A DNA stretch of 34,578 bases, from the NCBI GenBank assembly GCA_937988885.1, contig CALKHR010000119.1, forward strand, positions 1 through 34,578, in the 5' to 3' direction. The notes below the pieces were generated by a model. That model saw nothing but the letters and a program-made list of their open reading frames with translations, was not told the origin of the DNA and searched no databases. Below, piece by piece: positions 7,036 through 13,395 of this stretch. Origin of the DNA: an uncultured Roseiflexaceae bacterium. GTDB taxonomy: Bacteria > Chloroflexota > Chloroflexia > Chloroflexales > Roseiflexaceae. The position numbers and the translations under genes are program-made. Position 1 is the stretch's first letter, and each line of letters begins with the position of its first letter.

Positions 7036-7968
7036 TCACTGCGCGTTGTTGATCTCGGCAATGAAGCGCGCCTCGTTATCGGCCAGGCGTTCGAGCAGGT
7101 CGGCGATTTCGTCGCGCTGCCCAGCCATTGTGGCCTGCTGGATCGCGCCAAAGATCAGCGACTGTTCCCAACGAATCGCAGCCGCATCGGGCAGGCGTTC
7201 ACTCAGGAACATAGCACTGTCGAAGCAGCGCTGATTCGAGACCCGCCAACAGAAATAGGCCAGCCCTTCGATCGGGATATCGCGGCGTGTGCGCATATCT
7301 TCGGCAAGCGCGATCATCGCCTTGGGGCCGTACAACACCTGCATATCCGGGAACGTCTGGCTGGTTTGGGCGAAATTGCTGCGCGCGCGGTTCAATGTGC
7401 TCTGCCATATCTCTTCGGTTGTGGGTGGCGTATTTTGCGTGCCGATCTTCCACAATCCGTAGGGCTTACCGGTATACACATCGCGTCGCCAGCTTTCGAG
7501 GAAATCGGTGAGCGGCAGCTTGACGGCCACAAACCCATCGGGGTCGTGAACGATCAGATGATCATCGTTCAATGCGAGCACAACAATCGCGTGATCGCTC
7601 CCCATGGCATATCGGTGGTTGGGAGAATAGGTAAGGTAGCCCATATCGAGCATGCCAAGCGCCACGGGACCGTCCTGCAGAGCTTGGCGGAGCGCGTCGA
7701 GCGCTTCCTGATCGTTGGCTGACCCGGTGTAGGAATAGGTGAAGTTGAGCGTGCGGAGCAGATGCTCGCCCGCGAGATGGTATTCATAGCCATTTAAGGC
7801 GAAGAATTGCTTGCCATCACGAAGGTAGACGAACCCAAACGGCTGTCCGCTCACACATTCGAGCCAGGGCAGCGGATATTCGTACCCTTTGTGAGCCAAT
7901 ACCATTTGTAGAGACTTGATCAGACAGTAGCTCATTCGTCCTTCGAACGGAACCATAGGAATTGCCAC
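7036..7968 (-). CDS. BtrH N-terminal-like / C39-like cysteine-peptidase-fold protein
   Basis: The N-terminal half (about residues 1-170) resembles the butirosin BtrH N-terminal and C39-like papain-fold families. MSYCLIKSLQMVL supplies a candidate nucleophile (Cys15), SDHAIVV a His (His126) and VHDPDG an Asp (Asp142), which together give a Cys-His-Asp triad. The C-terminal part, about residues 190-310, is helical and unrecognised. BtrH itself is an acyltransferase acting on carrier-protein thioesters, so the function may be acyl transfer or amide/peptide cleavage. No signal peptide is seen. The start is a GTG at 7968 with AGGAGG five bases upstream, so a Met-only prediction would miss it. It lies alone between larA and the B12 operon, all on the minus strand. 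Confidence 0.7.
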   Translation of the reverse strand: MAIPMVPFEGRMSYCLIKSLQMVLAHKGYEYPLPWLECVSGQPFGFVYLRDGKQFFALNGYEYHLAGEHLLRTLNFTYSYTGSANDQEALDALRQALQDGPVALGMLDMGYLTYSPNHRYAMGSDHAIVVLALNDDHLIVHDPDGFVAVKLPLTDFLESWRRDVYTGKPYGLWKIGTQNTPPTTEEIWQSTLNRARSNFAQTSQTFPDMQVLYGPKAMIALAEDMRTRRDIPIEGLAYFCWRVSNQRCFDSAMFLSERLPDAAAIRWEQSLIFGAIQQATMAGQRDEIADLLERLADNEARFIAEINNAQ

Positions 7969-8256
7969 GTTTTCCTCCTACTGCACTATTCACGCCAGAG
8001 GGTCGTGCGATCCACCCCACAACAACACCGTCTCGGAATGGGCTATTGTTAGAACGAGATTCGGACAAGTGGTAGTACGGTGCCTACTTGGAGACACATA
8101 CGGACGCAGAACATGAGGGTAGGGCGTTGTCTTTCGAGGACGAGCATACCACATCCCATCATATTTTGCAACATTTGTTCTATTTTAACAAAGAGGGAGA
8201 TGATACTAAATCTGGTTGGACAGTTGTCATTAAAAGCTATTTTAGCCCTTCTTTTT

Positions 8257-8297
8257 GTGATGTCGAGGCACTGCTACGCGCAGCGCCTCGACATCAC
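8257..8297. repeat. 41-base hairpin repeat, copy 2 (loop TACGC)
   Basis: Arm GTGATGTCGAGGCACTGC, loop TACGC, arm GCAGCGCCTCGACATCAC. Only one of 18 pairs is mismatched (A-C). Compared with copy 1, three stem positions have changed A-T to G-C on both arms at once, so the pairing has been kept while the sequence changed. Confidence 0.85.
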
Positions 8298-8451
8298 CTA
8301 TTTTCGGAAGATGTGGGTATCAGGTGAAAACCAGCTTCATGCCATAACATTCACGTGCTATTTGTGTAAATAATCATCCGGAACTGGTATGAGGAAGCAG
8401 CGAATTGGAGGGTAGAGATAGCTCTGTTAGCTCTGGCAGCAGCGAGAGGTT

Positions 8452-8491
8452 GTGATGTCGATAGCCAACCTACGCTGCGTATCGACATCAC
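8452..8491. repeat. 40-base hairpin repeat, copy 3 (diverged interior)
   Basis: A 12-base perfect stem GTGATGTCGATA/TATCGACATCAC encloses GCCAACCTACGCTGCG, which still contains the TACGC seen in the loop of the other copies. It begins 21 bases past the larA stop codon and may serve as its 3' end. Confidence 0.75.
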
Positions 8492-8511
8492 ATTCCTGAA
8501 GTTCAGGCCAT

Positions 8512-9786
8512 CTACGTGGCGCTCGGCTCCAGCACATACGGGATGGTTTGCGGTCCCTCGGGCAGCACGGCGATGCGCGCATCGGGGCCGTAGCGCTGCA
8601 GCAACTCGGCGATGGTCGCCTCGATATTGTCGGTGGGCGTGAGCATAGCGTCGCGCACGACCTGCGGATCGAGCATGGAGTAGAGGTAGACATCGGCGTG
8701 GCGCTGGATGAGCGCCTGCACTTGCGCCTGCCACTGGTCGTACAGCTCGAACTCGGGGTCCTCGATCATCGCGAGCAGTTCTTGCGGGGTGCGGCGCATC
8801 TGCAACAGCTGCTTGAAATTGCCGTGGTCGGGCAGGCCATCGCTGCATTCGGCGGCTGCGATAATCGCACCACCCGGGCGCACAATGCGGGCAGCGGCGC
8901 TCATGCCTTTCACGGCTTGATAGAGGTTTTGGTCGAGCGGATAGCCGCTATTGGTCGTAACCACGATGTCGAACGGCTCTTCGACGGGACGGGTAGCGTG
9001 TTCGAGCACGAACTGGCAGCCGACCGCGTGCGCTTCGAGGTAATGGCCCGCCCAGAGCGCGGTGATCTCGCGCTTGGAGTTGAGCGCAACGTTGACCATA
9101 AAGTGCGGCGGCGCCATCGCAACGGCCTCGCGCAGTTCGCCCTGGATGGGATTGCCCTCGATCTGCGCCCACGTCGAAAGCGGATGGCCGATCATCGCAG
9201 CATTGTGCAGATGCATGATGGTTTTGATACCCGCAATGCCCGGCACAATGCCCTTGGGGCCGCCGCTGAAGCCCGCGAAGAAGTGCGGCTCGATGAATCC
9301 GGTGACGATGCGCACATCGGCCTGCAGATAGTCGTTGTTGATCCAGATCTCGCCGCCGTAGCTGCTGCGGCCCAAATAGGTGAGCGTGCTATCGTCGAAG
9401 GCATTATGGTTAACGATTCGGATCGTCTCGACGATCTCGCGGCCCAACATCTGGATCAGCTCGTCGCGGGTGTTGGCGCGGTGCGAGCCGGTGCCGTTGA
9501 TGATCACGACCTGTTCGCGGGGGACGTGAGAGAGCTCAGCCAGAATCCAGGGCACCAAGCGGTCGCTGGGCACGGGGCGGGTGATATCGGCGATCACGAT
9601 GGCGACGGTGTCGGTCGGCTTCGCGATATCGCGCAGGGGGGCGCTGCCGATCGGCGCGCGCACCGCCTGCTCGAAGGCGGCCCGCTCATCGGCGATGCCC
9701 GGCAGTTCTTGCGGTGTGATGACCGTGGTGTGCTCGGGGACGCTGATTTCCAAGCGGCCACGGCCATAGGCCAGTGCTACGTTCAT
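8512..9786 (-). CDS. larA: nickel-dependent lactate racemase family protein (LarA-like)
   Basis: LarA enzymes racemise lactate or related alpha-hydroxyacids with a nickel-pincer nucleotide (NPN) cofactor attached to a lysine. In this 424-aa protein the residues corresponding to LarA His108, His174, Lys184 and His200 appear as His102 (GTGSHRAN), His168 (EPHFFAG), Lys178 (SGGPKG) and His194 (MHLHNA), a constant offset of six. The DITRPVPSD block is also present. The open frame extends upstream to 9942, but the ATG at 9786 has AAGGAG nearby and matches the family N-terminus. LarB, LarC and LarE, which make NPN, are not in the window. Many LarA homologues act on hydroxyacids other than lactate, so the substrate is open. 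Confidence 0.87.
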   Translation of the reverse strand: MNVALAYGRGRLEISVPEHTTVITPQELPGIADERAAFEQAVRAPIGSAPLRDIAKPTDTVAIVIADITRPVPSDRLVPWILAELSHVPREQVVIINGTGSHRANTRDELIQMLGREIVETIRIVNHNAFDDSTLTYLGRSSYGGEIWINNDYLQADVRIVTGFIEPHFFAGFSGGPKGIVPGIAGIKTIMHLHNAAMIGHPLSTWAQIEGNPIQGELREAVAMAPPHFMVNVALNSKREITALWAGHYLEAHAVGCQFVLEHATRPVEEPFDIVVTTNSGYPLDQNLYQAVKGMSAAARIVRPGGAIIAAAECSDGLPDHGNFKQLLQMRRTPQELLAMIEDPEFELYDQWQAQVQALIQRHADVYLYSMLDPQVVRDAMLTPTDNIEATIAELLQRYGPDARIAVLPEGPQTIPYVLEPSAT

Positions 9787-9948
9787 TGGGTTTCTCCTTG
9801 CGTGATGGCGGCCTCTGCTGGCCGTTGAGGACTGGCATGTCTCATGAGCCGAGTCGCTGTGGATGCACGTGAATGATGCTACGAATGGGTAGTTAGTAGC
9901 ATAGATCGGGCGGCTTGGCAAGTGGGAAGTTCGGGGAATCAAAAACCG

Positions 9949-9972
9949 AGACAGCTGATCACCGCCTCGGTT
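9949..9972 (-). terminator. rho-independent terminator of rtcB
   Basis: On the minus strand AACCGAG (9972-9966) pairs with CTCGGTT (9960-9954) and is followed by TTTGA. It lies 16 bases past the rtcB stop codon and separates rtcB from larA. Confidence 0.65.
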
Positions 9973-9987
9973 CTTGGTTATTTGAAG

Positions 9988-11214
9988 CTAGTCCTTGTAT
10001 GGGTCGAACACGTCCTCGCCCGCCATCGCCACGCCGAGCGGCTTGAGCGTATGCAGGATGCGGAGGCTGCCAGCATGGATCGCGAGCACCTCGGGCAAGC
10101 GGCGGTAGACGTGCGGACTCTCGTCGGTGCCGCCGCCGCGCAGTTCCACGCCCTCACGCCGCAGCCAGTCGTGCATCATTTCGAAGCTGATCGCTCCGGG
10201 CTTCAGTTGTTCCTGCACGCGCCGCCCGTTGCGCTTGACCCAGCGCCGCTTGCCAGCCGCCTGTGTGCGGCTCATCACGCGGCCCGCGCCGTGGACGGTG
10301 CTGCGCAACGATGCCACGGCCTCCGGCGAGTCGATGCCCTCCACGATCACGCTGATGTCGCCCATCGAGCCACCGATGATGCCGCGCTGACCGGGCCAAG
10401 CGGGTGTTGCGCCCTTGCGCACCACGATCAGTTCTTCACCGTTGTGCTGCTCGCGCCACGCGAAATTGTGGTGGTTGTGTACTTCGTCGGTCACCTGCGC
10501 CCCAAGGATCTCGAGCACTTGGTTGACGACGAAATCGCGACCCGCGTAGGCGTAGCGACCCGCCAGTTGCATCGCCTGCCAGTAGGCCTGGCCCAGGTCG
10601 GTGCTCAACGACAAAACAGTCGCTGGCTGGTCCATATGCTCACCAGGCGCCTTATCGCCGAAGGCGCGCCCAGCTGCCAGGTTCAAGAAGCCGCTGGCGG
10701 TGCGATGGCCGAAGCCACGGCTGCCGAAGTGAACCCCGACCCAGATCCAGCCCTCCTCGTCCTCGAAAATATCGACGAAATGGTTGCCGCTGCCCACCGT
10801 GCCGAGCTGCTCGCGAGCGAGTTGCTTCAACGAGCGTAAGTGCGGCACATCCACCCAGGTTGGGTCGTCGAACAGCTCATGATCAACGGCCTTGCCGCTG
10901 GAGCGCCCCACGCCAAAGACGACGGTGCGGGCGATCTCGTCCATGATGCGGCTGATATGAGGACGCACATCTTCGGCGCGTAAATTGGTTCGACTGGCTT
11001 TGAGACCGCACGAAATATCGTAGCCAACGCCGCTCGGCGAAACTGCGTTGCGATAGGCCACGACACCGCCGATCGGCATTGAGTAGCCCTTGTGGCCGTC
11101 GGCCATCAGTGCCGCGCCAGCAACCTCGGGATCAGCGGCGCAACGCTGGATCTGTGCGATTGTGGCTTCGTCGTGCTCACCCCAGATCGGGATGCCGTTG
11201 ATTACGGTGTACAT
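9988..11214 (-). CDS. rtcB: RNA-splicing ligase RtcB (3'-phosphate/5'-hydroxyl ligase)
   Basis: Joins RNA 2',3'-cyclic phosphate or 3'-phosphate ends to 5'-hydroxyl ends using GTP and Mn2+, for repair of cleaved tRNA and other RNAs. Conserved segments include ADGHKGYSMPIGGV (from residue 38), SGVGYDISCG with metal-binding Asp66 and Cys69, GSGNHFVDI, HHNFAWRE, RKGATPAWPGQRGIIGGSMG and HGAGRVMSRTQA, which carries the His that becomes guanylylated. At 408 aa it is the family length. The ATG at 11214 lies 13 bases inside the upstream 76-codon gene, and GGAGGAG precedes it, so the two are likely co-translated. No rtcA or rtcR (sigma54 regulator) and no archease gene is nearby. Confidence 0.95.
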   Translation of the reverse strand: MYTVINGIPIWGEHDEATIAQIQRCAADPEVAGAALMADGHKGYSMPIGGVVAYRNAVSPSGVGYDISCGLKASRTNLRAEDVRPHISRIMDEIARTVVFGVGRSSGKAVDHELFDDPTWVDVPHLRSLKQLAREQLGTVGSGNHFVDIFEDEEGWIWVGVHFGSRGFGHRTASGFLNLAAGRAFGDKAPGEHMDQPATVLSLSTDLGQAYWQAMQLAGRYAYAGRDFVVNQVLEILGAQVTDEVHNHHNFAWREQHNGEELIVVRKGATPAWPGQRGIIGGSMGDISVIVEGIDSPEAVASLRSTVHGAGRVMSRTQAAGKRRWVKRNGRRVQEQLKPGAISFEMMHDWLRREGVELRGGGTDESPHVYRRLPEVLAIHAGSLRILHTLKPLGVAMAGEDVFDPYKD

Positions 11215-11432
11215 GGATGCTCCTCCATCTCGCGCAGAGTTTCGCGTGCGACAAAAATCAGTTCCTCAAGCCAGCCACGTAATTCAGCGGAACTCAGTGG
11301 TGTCACTTCGGGTAGCTGGCCCAGAGAGGCGTAATCGTGCAACACATCGAGACGGTTCACAACTTCCTCCATCTCTTGTGCTGTGAATTGACGCTGCAGT
11401 TGTTCCTGCTGGGCCAGCTTCACAAGGCTCAT
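11202..11432 (-). CDS. hypothetical 76-aa protein, rtcB-coupled
   Basis: A small, acidic, strongly helical protein beginning MSLVKLAQQEQLQRQFTAQE. The product is not a recognised family. It starts with ATG behind AAGGAGAGG on the minus strand, and its stop codon overlaps the start of rtcB by 13 bases, so it looks genuine and translationally coupled. The absence of a membrane segment, Cys or DNA-binding motif suggests a small soluble partner or regulator of RtcB. That idea rests only on gene order. Confidence 0.7.
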   Translation of the reverse strand: MSLVKLAQQEQLQRQFTAQEMEEVVNRLDVLHDYASLGQLPEVTPLSSAELRGWLEELIFVARETLREMEEHPCTP

Positions 11433-11482
11433 AGCGACACCTCTCCTTCAAATGCTATACCAAACGTTCGAGCGATCTGGCT

Positions 11483-11620
11483 CCACGACCGACGAATCTC
11501 ACGTGCGATCTGAACCTCTTGCCCTGTGTGTCAACAGGTAAGCGCCCTTCGGCAGTCCCACGACCGACGAATCCCACGTGCGGTCTGAACCTCTTGCGCT
11601 GTGTTTGAACAGGCAAGCGC
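11483..11620. repeat. tandem direct repeat, two 63-base units with 75-base period
   Basis: Unit 1 (11483-11545) and unit 2 (11558-11620) both begin CCACGACCGACGAATC and end AAGCGC; I count six differences over 63 bases. The period of 75 keeps frame, so a minus-strand open frame translates as two similar 25-residue blocks (KRFRPHVGFVGRG and KRFRSHVRFVGRG). I regard the protein as a by-product of the repeat. Confidence 0.8.
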
Positions 11621-11652
11621 GACAACGTACCAACGAGTGTGTTAATGGGAAT

Positions 11653-11682
11653 CAAAAAGCGTGAAGCTTTTACGCTTCACGC
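11653..11682 (-). terminator. rho-independent terminator downstream of HTH gene
   Basis: On the minus strand GCGTGAAGC and GCTTCACGC pair perfectly (9 bp) around GTAAAA and are followed by TTTTTG. It lies about 180 bases past the stop codon of the HTH gene. Confidence 0.85.
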
Positions 11683-11863
11683 CACAACAGGTGCCAATGA
11701 TGTGCATCACACGATCATGGCAAGCCTCCTGAGGCGCGAATGGAACCCGCTTTGCTGGGTAAATAGCAATTATCCGTCGATAGGCACGGCAAACCCATCC
11801 ACACAGCAACGCGGGCGCTGGTGGCATGTTCCGTATTGCGTTGTGCGGTGATGGTGAATGCTA

Positions 11864-12073
11864 TCATCGGATTGCCTCGATCTTGGTCTCTTCGAGCATT
11901 TCGAGAATGCTTGAACCTTTGATAAAGATACGACGGATGCTCTCTGGGCGGCTCACCTCAAGCTGGCGTGCTGCGATTAGGCGCTTGACGGTGCTTAGAC
12001 TCACACCTAATAACTCAGCAACTTCCTCGCGCGAGTAGACCGCATTTGGATCAATTGGGGCACGTTTTACCAT
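11864..12073 (-). CDS. excisionase-family helix-turn-helix DNA-binding protein
   Basis: A 69-aa protein that is essentially one HTH_17/excisionase (MerR-like winged-helix) domain: YSREEVAELLGVSLSTVKRL at about residues 13-32 forms the helix-turn-helix, followed by a basic stretch IAARQLEVSRPESIRRIF typical of the wing. The short C-terminus is helical. Such proteins act as phage or plasmid recombination directionality factors or as small transcription regulators. No integrase or phage gene is adjacent, so a regulatory role is as likely as excision. The ATG at 12073 follows AGAGGGAA, a near-consensus promoter lies upstream and a strong terminator downstream, so it is a self-contained transcription unit. 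Confidence 0.8.
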   Translation of the reverse strand: MVKRAPIDPNAVYSREEVAELLGVSLSTVKRLIAARQLEVSRPESIRRIFIKGSSILEMLEETKIEAIR

Positions 12074-12103
12074 GCGACTATTCCCTCTATGAATTCCTTA
12101 GCG

Positions 12104-12132
12104 AGTATAACATAGCCCAAAAAGGTTGTCAA
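12104..12132 (-). promoter_or_regulatory. near-consensus sigma70 promoter of the HTH gene
   Basis: On the minus strand TTGACA (12132-12127) and TATACT (12109-12104) are separated by 17 bases, followed by the HTH gene start at 12073. TTGAT and TTGAC motifs repeat just upstream (about 12131-12160) and could be operator sites. Confidence 0.75.
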
Positions 12133-12226
12133 GGGGTCAATACAGTTATCAAGGTAGGACTTTTGATGGAGAAAGCTCTCTACGACACGCTTGTACAGCG
12201 AAATGCACAAAACGAGCAGTTGGGTC

Positions 12227-12255
12227 TTGCTCTGCTTGACAAGCCGTGGTAGGAT
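12227..12255 (+). promoter_or_regulatory. probable promoter of tdk
   Basis: TTGCTC at 12227-12232 and TAGGAT at 12250-12255 with a 17-base spacer, about 50 bases before the tdk start. The hexamers are moderate matches. Confidence 0.4.
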
Positions 12256-12306
12256 ACCGCGAAATTCACCTCTACTATTGATCACAACACATTTTTAGGA
12301 GCAAAT

Positions 12307-12900
12307 ATGACCCGCCCCAGTGCTGGAGGCCGGATCGAAGTGATCTGCGGCTGTATGTTTAGTGGCAAGACCGAGGAACTGATTCGGCGTCTGCATCACG
12401 TGCAAATCGCTCGACAGCGGCTAGCAGCGTTTACGCCGCGGCGCGATACACGGTACGCGCTTGGGAACTTGGTAAGCCACAATGGATTGCGAATCGAAGC
12501 GCACATCATCGACTCGATCCGCGAGGTGCCCAACTATCTCGATGAAGGTGTGCAGGTGGTCGCACTAGACGAGTTGCACTTCCTTGATGATGAGCCAGAA
12601 GTGATTCGCACGACGTGTCAGGCTTTGGCCGACCGGGGGTTGCGCGTGATTGTGGCGGGACTGGATCAAGACTTCCGCGCCTTGCCCTTCCCGGCGATGT
12701 CGCAATTGCTGTCGGTGGCCGAGCAGATCGATAAGTTGTTCGCGATCTGTGTGCGTTGTGGGGCTTACGCCACCCGTTCACAGCGCTTGATCAACGGACA
12801 GCCCGCGCCGTTCGATGCACCGATCATCGCGGTGGGTGGCTTGGAGATGTACGAGGCCCGTTGCCGAGCGTGTTACCTGCAGCCGTCGATGGAGGCGTAG
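12307..12900 (+). CDS. tdk: thymidine kinase
   Basis: Phosphorylates thymidine to dTMP with ATP in the pyrimidine salvage pathway (type II, TK1-like family). The P-loop is in GCMFSGKTEELIRR (residues 15-28) and the magnesium-binding, lasso-preceding motif in ALDELHFLDD (around 94). VIVAGLDQDFRALPF is the family block near 115. Zinc ligands appear as CVRCG and C-x-x-C in RCRACY near the C-terminus. At 197 aa it is a normal length. AGGAG precedes the ATG at 12307, and a strong terminator follows, so it is probably monocistronic. Confidence 0.95.
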   Translation: MTRPSAGGRIEVICGCMFSGKTEELIRRLHHVQIARQRLAAFTPRRDTRYALGNLVSHNGLRIEAHIIDSIREVPNYLDEGVQVVALDELHFLDDEPEVIRTTCQALADRGLRVIVAGLDQDFRALPFPAMSQLLSVAEQIDKLFAICVRCGAYATRSQRLINGQPAPFDAPIIAVGGLEMYEARCRACYLQPSMEA

Positions 12901-12930
12901 GGCAAGCCAAACAACATGTTTGATTGTATT

Positions 12931-12970
12931 AAAGCTGCGGTGTGATGGTGATCCTTCAAACCGCAGCTTT
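12931..12970 (+). terminator. terminator hairpin after tdk
   Basis: AAAGCTGCGGT (12931-12941) pairs perfectly with ACCGCAGCTTT (12960-12970), an 11-bp stem whose A/T ends could serve both strands. It begins 30 bases past the tdk stop codon. Confidence 0.75.
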
Positions 12971-13200
12971 GTATTTCACCCCTCGCAGTTGTGCAAGCAT
13001 CCTGCTGCAACACAACGCCATTCCGCACTCCAACTGATACCTCATCTCCTGGGAGGGTCGTGTCGAGAAGCGACACATTCCTTGCTGCCGCTCAAACAGA
13101 CTTGATAGTTCAGCTAGTCCAATCAGTGATACCAACATTGTGTAATTAGTCACAAATACTAATATATTTAGGAGTTACAATAATTCATTTAGCTATATAT

Positions 13201-13229
13201 TTATCAGAACAGACGACATGCGATATAAT
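13201..13229 (+). promoter_or_regulatory. candidate promoter of the signalling cluster
   Basis: TTATCA-N17-TATAAT, with a perfect -10 but a -35 matching four of six positions. It would give a leader of about 160 bases before the kinase gene at 13396. Confidence 0.4.
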
Positions 13230-13395
13230 GCGAGCAACAATCTCATTGATTCCATCTAATCTCATTCAAAAAAACCACCATTCCTCACCTTTTTCACACG
13301 CGTCAGCGATGATACTATAAATAATCCATAGAATACGTGGTATACTAAACTTGTTTTATCGTACTAAATGAGATTGGAAAAACGACTGAAGCGGA

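Larger units (their letters stand above)
7969..8511. other. intergenic region with two hairpin repeats
   Basis: A gap of 543 bases upstream of the BtrH-like gene and downstream of larA. It is A+T-rich in the middle (about 8160-8270), holds copies 2 and 3 of the GTGATGTC hairpin repeat, and shows no credible coding frame. The promoter of the BtrH-like gene should lie near 7990-8060 on the minus strand, but no good match is obvious. Confidence 0.6.
11433..11863. other. intergenic region with tandem repeat and terminator
   Basis: A 431-base gap between the rtcB operon and the HTH gene. It contains two 63-base direct repeats (11483-11620) and a strong hairpin with T-run (11653-11682) that ends minus-strand transcription. 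Open frames here translate the repeats or lack a ribosome binding site, so no gene is called. Confidence 0.6.
12901..13395. other. A+T-rich intergenic region ahead of the signalling cluster
   Basis: A 495-base gap. After the tdk terminator the composition becomes strikingly A+T-rich and stays so into the next gene. A promoter-like pair TTATCA (13201-13206) and TATAAT (13224-13229) with a 17-base spacer is present, and a further TATACT lies at 13341-13346. No protein-coding frame in the gap is convincing. Confidence 0.5.

Noticed and set aside
8548..9828. Plus-strand open frame of 426 codons
   Set aside because: Antisense to larA, whose catalytic residues are all present. Composition is that of a shadow frame.
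11483..11620. Possible CRISPR array
   Set aside because: Only two units, with a 12-base spacing, imperfect repeats of 63 bases and no cas genes.
11455..11655. Minus-strand 66-codon frame with KRFR.HV.FVGRG blocks
   Set aside because: The frame simply translates the 75-base tandem repeat. No ribosome binding site is seen, so I treat it as repeat rather than gene.
12046..12285. Small overlapping frames on both strands before tdk
   Set aside because: They lie over the HTH promoter and the tdk promoter region and have no ribosome binding site or family features.
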